DNA of 64,000 bases from Amoebidium appalachense (GCA_963693365.1 CAVNZM010000011.1:8246001-8310000); one strand, 5' to 3'. Positions 32,359-45,484 are shown, counted from the stretch's first letter. Notes: generated from the letters alone by a model not told the origin. Numbers and translations are program-made.

Positions 32359-33600
32359 CCGTTAGTAAAACACGACCAATAATAATAAAGAGAGGGCAAT
32401 CGGAGTGTCACGACACATTGAAAGATTTTAAACAACAACTGATCTTTTATTGTGCTCTCGGTTCTTTTTGTACTTGCAACTTATCATCTTATCTCAACTA
32501 AAGGGGGAGAACCAATCGGTTCTATCAGATGATAGAAAAACACATTCCAACAGGCATACACATTCCAACTTCCGAACTAACTAAAGCTTAGAAACTCTCA
32601 CTTAAATAAATTAAGTAATTATACATCTAGTCACTATTAATACACATATATATTTATACTCGTCTCTATAAAGAAACTCATTTAAATACATATATTTCCT
32701 AATAGCCGACACTCTCAAAGTGAAGACACATTACGATAAACCGAATTCCATATATATATCTATTGTGTCCAATCATAACAAGTATATTAATAGACAGGAA
32801 TGCACAACACGATCTATAGATGTACTCCGAGTCGCTCGCGACTGTTGGCGAGTCATCTTATTGTGAACTAAAACTAAACCTCTTTGAAATAAAACAAAGA
32901 CAACGAACACTGCAAACCCCTGTATTAGAAAATCGTGCCCTACAAAGCACGACTGTGATCACGACTACATGGGTATAAAGTCGTGCCGGCCGATCAACGA
33001 TGTCGTTCTGACTCTTTTCTCTACGGGATGGTGCGCGCGCGCGCCGCCGGATTCCGGGAATGCATTCTTGGCCGTGACTCATCATCACGGCGCACAGGAA
33101 TGCACTCCTCGATCGAACGTGCGCACACACACGCGCACGCGACCACAGACTCTGCACCGATCAAAACAGGCACCGACCTTACCCGTCGCCCAACGCCCCC
33201 CGACTCTGCACCGACAAAAATAGGCATCGACCTTCCCTGTCCCCCCCCCCCCCCCCCCCCCCACCCCTACCCCCACACGTGCACGTGCACCAGGATCCTA
33301 GTACAGGCCTCCAAACCGTTTATCGTGACGACAGTATTTATTCAGTTCGACGCAGCTCATGCGTGCCAGTTTTCACGTAGCCCAGGCACCACAAGATTCT
33401 TAGAGGAGCATAAACATCTAAATGTTAACGTTACAACCAAGTACTATGATATAGCATCTAAATGTTACAACGATGAACTATGAGATGGAGAATACTAATA
33501 TGTTAACACAGCAGAAAATGATAATATGTTACCACCCTGAGTCTTGCACGAGACTGGCAACACAGCTTAATGTATACACGTTCATAAACAGCTATCGCTA
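32359..33600. other. AT-rich unassigned region
   Basis: 32359-32960 is AT-rich, with a junction (TAGTAAAACACGACCAATAA) that ends the RT fragment. On the minus strand TGTTGGAATGTGT occurs twice near 32545-32575. 33100-33240 holds two copies of GACTCTGCACCGA followed by AAAA and CGACCTT, then a poly-C run (33240-33262). No gene recognised. Confidence 0.5.
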
Positions 33601-33610
33601 ACACAATATT

Positions 33611-34436
33611 CTATGTACTTGCACGGGAACAACACAGTTTGAGCTTATCAGCTATCAATGACCCAAAGCGTCGCGAGGACGTTGACGCTAAAGCGACCTT
33701 GACTGTACTTGAACGTGCACTTGCATACGGGTTGCCCCCTGCAGGAACCTCACGGCGCTGCATGTTGCCAAGGGGAGTCTCAGAGCCAAAGCCCCTGCCA
33801 TCGTCCTCGTCATCCTTGTCGTGAAAGCCACCACGTATGCGCTCATTCTCACGAATCTCCTCATCTGCAAACGTGACAGCTGTTACAACGATACTTTCAA
33901 CGGTCATTGTGCATGGCCATGAACAGATGCCATATACCAAAGAAACTCCGGTAGGACAAGGAATTCGAAAAAGGGGCAGGAGGGGGGGGGGGGGGAGGGG
34001 GGGGGGGCTAAGGGTATAGTTCGTAGGGAGGCCAGAAACAAACTGCTTTCAGGGAACAGCCACCATAGAACATGTAGGAGGTCGGAGCCTGAGGAGGAGC
34101 AGAATTTACTACACAAGAAAGTAAATAGGAAATTGAACTGAAGGAGGATTCCCAAAAGCAAAATAAACAGAACACAAAAAGGACGTTTGTTACCTGCTGA
34201 TGGAGAGCTGTTCGAGCCTTGGGAGCCGGAGCTATGCAAAAAGTTAGATAGTTAGCCAAGCCGTGTATACAATCCCATCAGGACCTCGTGCAATTTCTGC
34301 TGAAAAAAGCACAAAAAGCCGTGTAATGAGCACACAAAAGAGAAACTGCAATGGTTAAGGGGAAGTTTTTCTTTTTCGTTCCTTAAGTTGTTTCAGGTCC
34401 ACAGGTCGTTTGTGAGGGGTTGCAGGGAGGATAGGG

Positions 34437-34471
<35 letters not shown>

Positions 34472-34730
34472 TCAAATCTGTGCTCATTTGTTAACGATAA
34501 AACCAAAGCACAAGCTATCAAACGGAGACATCGGCACCTGACATAGCAGGCATGCTTGAAGCAAGCAAGAAGGCAAAGTGGTTTGTGCAATAGAAGTCGG
34601 TTACTAAATTCCCTCACGCGCCGTTCCTGGAGTAGACATCGCGCCTGTTACCAAAAACAGACAGCAGGGCTGAAGTGGCAAACTCGACAAGCACACTCTC
34701 TGCCAGGCCAGGGAAGGCTGCGCGCAGGTC
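33611..34730 (-). CDS. Possible exons of an unidentified minus-strand gene
   Basis: Three minus-strand pieces have splice signals and coding character. 34652-34730 follows TGTCCTGCAG and ends before GTAACA, reading DLRAAFPGLAESVLVEFATS then ALLSVF. 34194-34231 follows TTTTTGCATAG and ends before GTAACA, reading SGSQGSNSSPSA. 33611-33864 follows ACGTTTGCAG and reads EEIRENERIRGGFHDKDDED, then GRGFGSETPLGNMQRREVP. The last two join in phase (GAT codon across the junction). The first does not join directly, so a further exon is needed, possibly near 34268-34303. The acidic, charged product is not recognised. It could be a host gene fragment or part of a mobile element. Confidence 0.35.
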
Positions 34731-35383
34731 CTGCAGGACACGAGCCCGAGCCTCAGCCTGCAACTAGATTGGCCGTAGAGATGTGGAGGGAGCTCCAAAA
34801 CTTTGAACATCAGACGAAAGTAGAGCATTTTTTTTTATTTTTTATTTTGGTGTGTGTGTGTGTGTGTGTGTAGTGTACGTGTGAGTGATAGTGTGAGTAG
34901 TAAAGTAAGAAAAAATTAGCATGTATTTTTATGGATAACGTATGGTATTAAGACGTGCATGAATGTTTAGGCAAGGCTTGGGTACACATTATTATCGTTT
35001 CATTATAAAGTGATGAATGAATGCAAAGGCGGAGGCATGACATTCCAAAGTGCAAAAATCACTGGCCTGAAAATACCTGTATGGGCTCGAATACATGCAT
35101 ACACATTGACACAAACGCCATAAAAAGACTTCTTCCCGATGCAAGAATGAAAGCCATGTGTGTTGAAAAAAAAACAGGAAAGGAGTCAATGAAGAGAAAA
35201 GATGAACAGCAGTCCTAAACGAAGATCAAACACTGGCCTTGCAGGCGTGCCAGTACAGCGCGAGTGCTCTAAGTTACAGCGAGTGCAGGAAGAGGGTGGA
35301 GAGGCGAAGAGGGAGGGAAGGAGGCTGCGGACTTCAGAGTAGGGGCGGGAGGGGGCCGGGGGGGGGGGGGGGGGGGCCCGGGG
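34731..35383. other. Unassigned sequence with TG and poly-G runs
   Basis: A TG repeat lies at 34851-34871 and a poly-G run at 35358-35377. No gene seen. Confidence 0.5.
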
Positions 35384-35627
35384 TGTTGCAGGCCAAAGTG
35401 TCGTCCAGGCCAAAGTGTCGTCATCTCTAATTAAAATCCAGGTCGTCAAATTTGACTGGTCTAGGGGGAATATCGGGCAGGCCAAAATGCACCCCCCCCC
35501 CCCCCCCCTACTACCCTGGGTGACAAGGGGGTCAGAGGGTTTGTATGACGTGGTGGGAGAAACACAGTGTGTGCGCGGGGGGGGGGGGGGGGGGGGGGGT
35601 ATAAACAATCATTGTCGTGACCTTAGT
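35384..35627 (+). repeat. Left terminal inverted repeat
   Basis: The tip carries a direct repeat, AGGCCAAAGTGTCGTC twice in tandem, and a third partial AGGCCAAA copy 70 bp inward. It contains poly-C and poly-G runs that differ in length between the two ends. Confidence 0.75.
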
Positions 35628-35712
35628 TTATGACATGTTTTGGCCGGAAAAAGATCATGTCTACTGTTACCAGTTTTTTATCATCTTGGTGCAAATGATG
35701 TATTCGGAGGGG

Positions 35713-35744
<32 letters not shown>

Positions 35745-36571
35745 AGGGGGGGGGGTTTGTGGTATAATCATTTTGGTGTCCTGAGCTTGTTGCCTTGTCT
35801 GTTGGTCAAAAAAAAATCATGGCCACTGATAGCAGGATTTTACCAACTCGTTGCAAATGAGTGGTTTGTATGTATTTATCATGCCATTGCATTTACCTTA
35901 CAGAAGCCATAATACACCATTATGATTTAGTCGTAATCATCTTGTATTCTTAATCATTCTTACATCACAATGTTAAAGTGGGTTTACATAGACTAAGTAC
36001 CGCTCACATGGAATAAAACCCCGGGCCCCCCGCCGGCGGACAGCATATATATTTTGTATGTTTTAGTTGTCACTACGTTAAAGAACCATACACAGCAGCC
36101 AATTCATGTTATATTCGTAAATATCTTCCATGCACAATTTTCAATCTTGATCTTATACTTATACACTCTACATGAAATAAACCCAGACAGCATGCAACCA
36201 GCACATTTATGGTGTATTTAAATACAAGCAGGCATTAAGTCCTTCATTCCAGTTCAAACGATAATGGCATGTTGGCAGCAAAAAAAAACAAAAAAGCCCC
36301 CCAAAAAACAAAAAAAACACCGATATCCACAAGGTCGTCTACACTACATCCACAGTTGACTTTGCATACGTCAGTTTGCGGGAGCCCACGCCTACCAGTG
36401 GTTCCTGGGCGGGCACATACACCATGAAGTTGAGATGCACATCCTTAATGCGTGCTTAATTCAACTTTAACATATAATGGGCACCAGCCTTCGCATTCGC
36501 CACCTTCCCGAGACATTTGGACAGAGACATTGGTAGGTCCCGTGTTGCTCTCCCATAGCTCAGTGTCTGGT
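35628..36571. other. Interior sequence, no gene recognised
   Basis: A poly-G run lies at 35717-35744, with AT-rich DNA, an A-rich patch (36280-36320) and a GGGCCCCCCGCCGGCGG patch near 36023. Confidence 0.5.
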
Positions 36572-37830
36572 TTAATCAGTGGTCATTCCGAAACCGTCGC
36601 AGTGGAGATGATATGGCCTCCCATTTTTCCACGTGAATGCGGGTGCCACACCGAAAAAGTGACCTGGTTTGTGAAGACCAATGTAGGCAAGATGGTATTG
36701 GCGCCCCATAAAGTTCACGCAATTCATGACATGAACAGGTGGCAAGGATTGCACTGACATGTGGACGAAGAGAATTCTAGGAAGTATTAAAACGTTGCCC
36801 CGCACCGTACCCTTGGAATTGCACGTTGTGCAAACCGAGGTTGGGCTTTGAAATTCCCTGCCATATTCAGTGCAGTCGCCATCGAAGAAATGGGTACCCG
36901 CTATGTTTTCTATGGAATTGACAATGTAAATCTCCTTGTGGTCCATCCTTTCACGGCGACGTCGGGTGCGAAGCTCGGCATCGATGGAACACAACACACG
37001 TGTAGACACGCCAGTGCATTTAACGCATGTAGCGGTTATGATTGTTACGTGAGGGGGTACCACGTTGTCTCGGAATAGCGGACGACTAGACCCATCCAGC
37101 GGGACACCCGTGAGGTAATCCGAACCGCTATTGTCACATTGAAGCGCGTCAAACAACTTGTCCGTTGAATTTATGTCCCCAATCCTGAATCGTGTTACCT
37201 TCCACACCCGTGCCAGACGATGAGCAATGGCCCGGATATTTGCTGTATGCTTCTCGCGGTGCTTTAATTAAGGCAGCAATCATCCGGTCCCAAACGTCCA
37301 GTCCGGTTGGCTTAAGATGTACGGGTGGCACGTTGGATTTTATCAGCCCACAGTTTAATCCGTCCAATGCGGTGATGATGAAACAGAAATTCATTTCCCA
37401 TGAAAATCTTGGACGGAAACCAAAGGTGTCGTTGCGGTTGAATGAGAAAGCATCCATCGGCACGGGGGTGACGTCATAAACTGGGTCTGCGCTGTTGCAG
37501 TACATAGTGTGTAAACACAGACTCACTGACATTCCCGGGCCATTTTGACTGGAGAGAGACGGGGATTGTGGGCACAGTGGGGCAAGGGTTGCAATCATTC
37601 AAGTTGGTTGATGGGACCGGCGACACTGGTGGGTCCACTTCGGGTGTATACGACGTTGAGTCAGTTACCTCGGGCTCCAGTGTCACCTTGGCACGCTTAC
37701 GGGGCGGTTGTGCCATTGGCGAAGGTGGTACTTGTGACTGGGCGCCGTCACCTGCACTAGTAAAAGCCGACGACGAAATTGGCGAAGCAGGATCCGACGA
37801 CCCTGTGTTGTGTTCTGGCTCAGAGCGCAC
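36572..37830 (-). pseudogene. USP-like ubiquitin peptidase (C19-type), frameshifted
   Basis: Three minus-strand frames follow one another with switches near 37495 and 37195. The N-terminal part (from 37830) is Ser/Pro-rich with a basic PPRKRAKV, possibly a nuclear signal. The middle reads FRPRFSWEMNFCFIITALDG, then LKPTGLDVWDRMIAALI. The C-terminal part has paired CX2C motifs (CVKC and CTTC, about 60-70 residues apart), ILPRILFVHMSVQS, then YHLAYIGLHKPGHFFGVAP ending near HCDGF. That order (zinc-finger CXXC pair, LP-x-ILFVH, and a G-x-x-Y-x-L...H...HF...DG histidine box) is the USP layout. A canonical Cys box is not clear. It may be cargo of the 10.3-kb element. Confidence 0.5.
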
Positions 37831-37859
37831 TGGTGTACCTGCCAGATGCGACAGATAGG

Positions 37860-38170
37860 GTTTAGGGTTAGATGGATAATCAGGATGCGAGCGAACATTA
37901 TATTCGCCTGGGGGTTGGATACTCAGGTTCCGAGCAAATATATTATTCTCTTGGGGGTTGGATAATCAGGATCCGAGCAAATATTTTTTTTCTTTTCTTT
38001 TTATTATATATTCGCCTGGGGGGATGGATAATCAGGATGCGAGCGAATATTATATTCGCCTGGGGGGATGGATAATCAGGATGCGAGCGAATGTTATATT
38101 CGCCTGGGGGTTGGATACTCAGGATCCGAGCGAATATTATATTCGCTTGGGGGTTGGATAATCAGGATCC

Positions 38171-38208
<38 letters not shown>

Positions 38209-38489
38209 ATTCGCCTGGGGGGATGGATAATCAGGATGCGAGCGATTATTATATTCGCTTGGTAGTTGGATACTCAGGATCCGAGCGAATATTATATTCA
38301 CTTGGGGGTTGGATAATCAGGATCCGAGCAAATTTATTTATTTATTTATTTTTTTATTTTTTATATACGCCTGGGGGGATGGATAATCAGGATGCGAGCG
38401 AATATTATATTCACTTGGGGGTTGGATACTCAGGATCCCAGTGAATATTATATTCGCTTGGGGGTTGGATAATCAGGATCCGAGCAAAT

Positions 38490-38548
<59 letters not shown>

Positions 38549-39100
38549 TTATTATTATTATTATTTTTTTATATTCGCCTGGGGGGTTGGATACTCAGGA
38601 TCCGAGCGAATATTATATTCGCTTGGGGGTTGGATAATCAGGATCCGAGCATTTTTTTTTTTTTTTTTTTTTTTTATTATTATATTCGCCTGGGGGGATG
38701 GATAATCAGGATGCGAGCAAATGTTATATTCGCTTGGCGGTTGGATAATCAGGATCCGAGCATTTTTTTTTTATTTTTTTTTTTTTTATTATATTCGCCT
38801 GGGGGGATGGATAATCAGGATGCGAGCGAATGTTATATTCGCTTGGGGGTTGGATACTCAGGATCCGAGCGAATATTATATTCGCTTGGGGGTTGGAAAA
38901 TCAGGATCCGAGCATTTTTTTTTTTTTTTTTTTTTTAAATTCACCTGGGCGGATGGATAATCAGGATGCGAGCGAATATTATATTCGCTTTGGGGTTGGA
39001 TACTCAGGATGCGAGCGAATATTATATTCGCTTGGGGGTTGGATAATCAGGATCCGAGCGAATATTATATTCGCTTGGGGGTTGGATAATCAGGATCTGA

Positions 39101-39150
<50 letters not shown>

Positions 39151-39226
39151 GCCTGGGGGGATGGATAATCGGGATGCGAGCGAATGTTATATTCGCTTGG
39201 GGGTTGGATACTCAGGATCCGAGCAA

Positions 39227-39271
<45 letters not shown>

Positions 39272-39490
39272 GCCTGGGGGGATGGATAATCAGGATGCGA
39301 GCGAATATTATATTCGCCTGGGGGGATAGATAATCAGGATGCAAGCGATTTTTTTTTTTTTTTTTTTTTTTTTATTCGCCTGGGGGGATGGATAATCAGG
39401 ATGCGAGCGAATGTTATATTCGCCTGGGGGTTGGATACTCAGGATCCGAGCGAATATTATATTCGCTTGGGGGTTGGATAATCAGGATCC

Positions 39491-39529
<39 letters not shown>

Positions 39530-39653
39530 ATTCGCCTGGGGGGATGGATAATCAGGATGCGAGCGATTATTATATTCGCTTGGTAGTTGGAAACTCAGGA
39601 TCCGAGCGAATATTATACTCGCTTGGGGGTTGGATAATCAGGATCCGAGCAAA

Positions 39654-39684
<31 letters not shown>

Positions 39685-39812
39685 TATATACGCCTGGGGG
39701 GATGGATAATCAGGATGCGAGCGAATATTATATTCACTTGGGGGTTGGATACTCAGGATCCCAGCGAATATTATATTCGCTTGGGGGTTGGATAATCAGG
39801 ATCCGAGCAAAT

Positions 39813-39843
<31 letters not shown>

Positions 39844-40627
39844 TTTTTTATTTTTTTATTTATTTATTTATTTATTTATTATTATTATTATTATTTTTTT
39901 TATATTCGCCTGGGGGGTAGGATACTCAGGATCCGAGCGAATATTATATTCGCTTGGGGGTTGGATAATCAGGATCCGAGCATTTTTTTTTTATTTTTAT
40001 TATTATTATTATATTCGCCTGGGGGGATGGATAATCAGGATGCGAGCAAATGTTATATTCGCTTGGGGGTTGGATAATCAGGATTCGAGCATTTTTTTTT
40101 TTTTTTATTATTATTATTATATTCGCCTGGGGGGATGGATAATCAGGATGCGAGCGAATGTTATATTCGCTTGGGGGTTGGATACTCAGGATCCGAGCGA
40201 ATATTATATTCGCTTGGGGGTTGGATAATCAGGATCCGAGCATTTTTTTTTTTTTTTTGTTTTTTTTAATATTCACCTGGGCGGATGGATAATCAGGATG
40301 CGAGCGAATATTATATTCGCTTTGGGGTTGGATACTCAGGATGCGAGCGAATATTATATTCGCTTGGGGGTTGGATAATCAGGATCCGAGCGAATATTAT
40401 ATTCGCTTGGGGGTTGGATAATCAGGATCCGAGCATTTTTTTTTTTTTTTTTTTTTTTAATTCACCTGGGCGGATGGATAATCAGGATGCGAGCGAATAT
40501 TATATTCGCTTTGGGGTTGGATACTCAGGATGCGAGCGAATATTATATTCGCTTGGGGGTTGGATAATTAGGATCCGAGCGAATATTATATTCGCTTGGG
40601 GGTTGGATTTAGTAATCAGGATCTGAG

Positions 40628-40692
<65 letters not shown>

Positions 40693-40788
40693 TTATTCGC
40701 CTGGGGGGATGGATAATCAGGATGCGAGCGAATGTTATATTCGCTTGGGGGTTGGATACTCAGGATCCGAGCAAATATATTACATATA

Positions 40789-40859
<71 letters not shown>

Positions 40860-42775
40860 GCCTGGGGGGATGGATAATCAGGATGCGAGCGAATATTATA
40901 TTCGCCTGGGGGGATGGATAATCAGGATGCAAGCGAATATTATATTCGCTTGGGGGGTTGGATAATCAGGATCCGAGCGAATATTATATTCGCTTGGGGG
41001 TTGTATAATATGGATCCGAGCATTTTTTTTTTTTTTTTTTTTTTTTAATATTCACCTGGGGGTTGGATACTCAGGATCCGAGCGAATATTATATTCGCTT
41101 GGGGGTTGGATAATCAGGATCCGTGCATTTTTTTTTATTTTTTTTTTTATTCGCCTGGGGGGTTGGATAATCAGGATCCGAGCGAAACGGTGAAAAACAA
41201 AATACTTAACTAGAGAAAACAACCGTTTACGGGCCTCAGGAGGCCCTGCCAACTTGCTAGACTAAGGACACATTCTGCTCAGGAGCAGTGCCAGCGACTG
41301 AGAGGCCTACGAATCTGCGGGCTAGCGGTTTATATACACGCAGGATATGGCTCACAACATCAGATTGGCTACAGGGGAATGTAAAGACCAAATATGGCTA
41401 CACTTAAACAGGACCAATTATTGCACTTACATTTACGTACAGAGAACTGATTGGCTAAGCCATACCTAGAGACTAACCAATCGGAATGCAAAGTAGCTGG
41501 CAGTTTTGCTCGAATTCCACATGTCACTTAGTCGTCGTGGCTGCGGCCGTTCCTCAAAGAAAACCCGTTTAAAAACGAACCATTCGCTTGGGGGTTGGAT
41601 AATCAGGATCCGAGCGAATATTATTATATTCGCTTGGGGGTTGGATAATCAGGATCCGAGCATTTTTTTTTTTTTTTTTTTTTTTTATATATTCGCCTGG
41701 GGGGATGGATAATCAGGATGCGAGCAAATATTATATTCGATTAAGGCTTGGATACTCAGGATGCGAGCGAATATTATATTCGCATGGGGAATGGATTATC
41801 AGGATGCGAGCGAATATTATATTCGCCTGGGGGCATGGATAATCAGGATGCGAGCGAATATTTTATTCGCTTGGGGCGTATAAGTGAATATAATATTCGC
41901 TCGGATTGATTGTTTGGATAATCAGGATCCGAGCGAATATAATATTCGCTTCGGGGGTTGGATAATCAGGATGCGAGCGAATATTATATTCGCCTGGGGG
42001 GATGGATAATCAGGATGCGAGCGAATATTATATTCGCCTGGGGGGATGGATAATCAGGATGCGAGCGAATGTTATATTCGCTTGGGGCGTATAAGCGAAT
42101 ATAATATTCGCTCAGATTGATTGTTTATTTGATCCGAGCGAATATAATATTCGCTTGGGGGGTTGGATAATCAGGATGCGAGCGAATATTATATTCGCCT
42201 GGGGGGATGGATAATCAGGATGCGAGCGAATATTATATTCGCCTGGGGGGTTGGATAATCAGGATGCGAGCGAATATTATATTCGGTTTGGGGCGTATAA
42301 GCGAATATAATATTCGCTCGGATTGATTGTTTGGATAATCAGGATGCGAGCGAATATAATATTTGCTTGGGGGGTTGGATAATCAGGATGCGAGCGAATA
42401 TTATATTCGCCTGGGGGGATGGATAATCAGGATGCGAGAGAATATTATATTCGCCTGGGGGGATGGATAATCAGGATGCGAGCGAATATTATATTCGCTT
42501 GGGGCGTATAAGCGAATATAATATTCGCTCGGATCGATTGTTGGGATAATCAGGATCCAAGCGAATATAATATTCGCTTGGGGGGTTGGATAATCAAGAT
42601 GCGAGCAAATATTATATTCGCTCGCATCCTGATTACAACCCCCAAGCGAATATAATATTCGCTCGTATAAGCGAATATAATATTCGCTCGGATCGATTGG
42701 TTGGATAATCAGGATCCGAGCGAATATTATATTCGCTTGGGGGCTTTGATATTCCGGATAATATAATATTCGCAT
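37860..42775. repeat. 43-bp hairpin satellite with higher-order structure
   Basis: The unit is a perfect hairpin GCGAATATTATATTCGC (or the ATAAT variant) plus a 26-bp linker of the type CTGGGGGGATGGATAATCAG-GATGCGA or TTGGGGGTTGGATAATCAG-GATCCGA. T runs, (TTTA)n and (TA)n tracts replace hairpins at intervals. Blocks of about 1.3 kb are themselves repeated (the 38068 block recurs from 39388). The variant GGCGTATAAGCGAATA-hairpin appears only at 41875-42690. Frames across it are artefacts. Confidence 0.85.
41185..41580. other. Unique insert within the satellite
   Basis: About 400 bp of non-repeat sequence (GGTGAAAAACAAAATACTTA ... GTTTAAAAACGAACC) interrupts the array. The TATA-like GGTTTATATACACG near 41329 and inverted CCAAT motifs (near 41362, 41450 and 41478) look promoter-like, but no gene follows. 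Confidence 0.45.
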
Positions 42776-42815
42776 TGTAACTAAGCGTATTCATTTTTAT
42801 TTATTTTTTTTTGCA

Positions 42816-43108
42816 GATGGCGTCCCACCTTCCCACGGTCTATTTTTGATATTTCCTTCGGTGATATCAAGCGCCTTTCCAAGATTGTTGAGCCAAGGTG
42901 TCTGTCCCAGCGCGGCCCAACGGATATCGACCCCATTGTGTTTGACAAGGAAGCCAAAGCGAAGGCTTCCCTGGATAAGTAGATTGTGTTCAAAGGTTGC
43001 CAGGGCCAGTGGGCACCGTTGTCGAGTTTCCGTTTTGGGGGATGGAACAGTGGGGTCTTGGTCCGTCCCGTCCACTCAGGCAAGAAGATGGAGTCCGTCG
43101 TCAATGGG
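42816..43108 (+). pseudogene. Exon-like segment, coding frame unclear
   Basis: It is bounded by a strong 3' splice site (TTTATTTTTTTTTGCAG) and 5' splice site (GGGTAAGT). The best-looking frame reads SIFDISFGDIKRLSKIVEPR, then GPTDIDPIVFDKEAKAKASL, but hits a TAG before FKGCQGQWAPLSSFRFGGWN. Another plus frame and the minus strand are also open. I do not recognise the product. Confidence 0.3.
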
Positions 43109-45313
43109 TAAGTTCAAAGTGTGTTGCTATGTGAGTTTTCCACGATTGAATACTTAAACGTATGCACCATTGATTAACGATTTGTTTGCTTGAATTGTTG
43201 GTTCGTTAGTGTTTCTTGTACGTATGATGTACTATGGACTTTAAAATTGTATCTGTTTAGTCTGTGAATGAGACCCAGAATTATTGGAGCAGCTATCCCG
43301 CTTTAACCGCGCTGTCCAGGTGGTTCCCTCCTGAACAGCGTACAGTGCATACACACACGATACAATAACAAGTCTGGGTGTGGTTTATTTTGACACATTG
43401 AAGTGTGTGTGCAGTGCACACACACACGATACAATAACATGATTGGACATAGTCTATACATTGTCAAAGAGTATGATAATGTCGTGCTTGGATGCGCTTA
43501 CACTGATGTATGTATGTGTGTGTGTGTGGAATGACACACACACACCATAAAATACAGCGTAAAACTTACATTTGCAACCTTACCACCCATGTACCCCCTC
43601 CCTGTTTCCCGGGGGGGGGGGGGGGGGGGGCACAGCAAAAAAAAAAAGTGCGAATCCGGCTCCCGATGATCCCCGATCACGAATTAAGCCAGCTATTCTG
43701 ATTGGTAGACTGTAATGAGGTCTAAATATATTCCCGATTTCGTCCGGAATTCTTCCGGACTACGCAAATTTGACCCGGCCCGAATCAATGTGATGCCATG
43801 TGCGGCCTAACGGTCACACCAAACAAGAAAAAGACTTGCAAGTATCGGTCAAGTGCAACCACTCGCGCGCATTTAGTAGCAAAGATTCCGAGACAGCAGC
43901 TGGTCGTCAAAGACAACCGTTGGCAAGCCTTTTTTGGTGTAAAGAAATAGGCGACTCTAAACTCGCTTGCACGCATTCGCTTTTGTCTTGTGTTTGGTGA
44001 GATTGTTGCGGCTCCATCTACAACTTGCATACACAGCAGTGGACCGTGGCCCAAGACTGCGTAGAATAGTAATAGTTGGTGTTTTTAAGCATATTGTTTT
44101 TGGGCAGGCAGGAGTTTGAGTCTGGAAAAACGGAGCTATGCGCCACTAGGCAAGGTGAGTTTTTTTTTAGAAACTCATCTTCACGAACCCTCTGACTTAC
44201 ATACTAGGCTTTTATCTTGTGAGGTCACACGGCAAGAAGGATACAACCTAAATTTGTAAGCGCTTCTGCGCTTGCCTTGGTCGAACTTGGGCGTCCACGT
44301 CCAGCCGTGCATAGGCATCTGTATATCCTCGAGCCTTTGTTGCTCTGTTATTAGTTTATGCTTCTTGCAATCTATGCTGCATCAGTATTACAGAGAAGGC
44401 CACGTTGTGTTGCCTCCTTTTTGGCCTTATATAACACCGTACCCCTAGTAGGTTCTGAAAGTCTCTTCCCCATCGCAGGTCCTTGAACCTGCTACTGTGA
44501 CTTTGCCAAGTTCGGGTTTTGTGAGCGGCTCTAACAGGCTCTAACAGGTAAGCCAGGGTGAAGTATAGGGGCAAGCCTGAGGTGGATGTTGTGTAGTTGA
44601 TGTATCGCTCCACACCTACTGGTACTCAAATTAACTTGAAGAGTCGAAACACAGCCCATTATCTGTGTTAGAATAAGGGTTAATACACGTGCACATAGGT
44701 GTGCAGGTGAACGGTTTGCTAACCTAGCTATATACTTCTATGGCTCCCCACGACTACTTAGCTATAGCCTCTTCATGCTTGCAACCTGCCAGTGGTGTTG
44801 CTCATACTAGGGTTCTGTGTGCCAAACCCTTCTGTCTGCTTTTGTATATATTGTGAATGCTTTCTACCCAGCTGAATAGCCGTTGTTGGGCTGTTCCAGG
44901 CTCCAGGCATCACACCTTGCATCACACTGTGGGTGATGACGAAGAACATGACTTGACACCACACTGTGTGTGGTACGAGTAACAAAGTAAAGGCGCGAGC
45001 TAGTCACGGTGACTGTACTTCAGCTTTCTTGCGGTTGTCTTCTTTTGTACTTAACTTTGGGTTAAGTCAGTATCGAAAGGGCAGGAAGGAGGTATAGGGC
45101 AGGTCGGGAAGGAATCGGGGTGTCCCGGTCACGGGCATGATAGGGATTTTTTTTGCGAATCAGGGTGTGATCGGTATCAAACAATCGGGGTGTAATCAAG
45201 CTAATTTCATCCCGATCACGTCGCTAATTACGAATCGGGTTTCCCGATTTTGCCCCGATTCTCATATGGTGATCAGGGTTTAATCGGGACACAGATTCGC
45301 ATCTTTTTTCGCT

Positions 45314-45348
<35 letters not shown>

Positions 45349-45484
45349 AATTTTGCCATCTAGGCCAGACCGTGCAGGTCCGTGCACACGCTGTGTTTCT
45401 CCAACCACATATACACACCCTGACCCCCCTGCACCCCTGCACTCCCTCCCTGTTTCCGGGATAGTAGGGGGGGGGGGGGGGAAA
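43109..45484. other. Interior sequence, no gene recognised
   Basis: It contains two copies of CACACACGATACAATAACA (43353-43375, 43418-43440), a poly-G run (43611-43630), and a degenerate AATCGGGGTG/CCCGAT repeat (43665-43740, 45100-45300). A poly-G run (45315-45346) and a second diverged partial copy of the right inverted repeat (about 45347-45470) follow. Short frames here are not convincing. Confidence 0.45.

Noticed and set aside
37853-37872. TAGGGTTTAGGGTTAG, telomere-like, at the satellite edge (also CCTAAACCCTAAA near 61923)
   Set aside because: Only two to three imperfect units each, too short to claim a telomere or telomere healing event.
37872-41712. Series of open frames with repeated [19 protein letters not shown] peptides
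   Set aside because: They follow the 43-bp satellite in all frames and are broken by T and TA tracts. Not a repeat protein.
43800-44000. Plus-strand frame with SVKCNHSRAFSSKDSETAAG
   Set aside because: Some coding character and a possible GTGAGA donor, but no convincing acceptor and no recognisable family.
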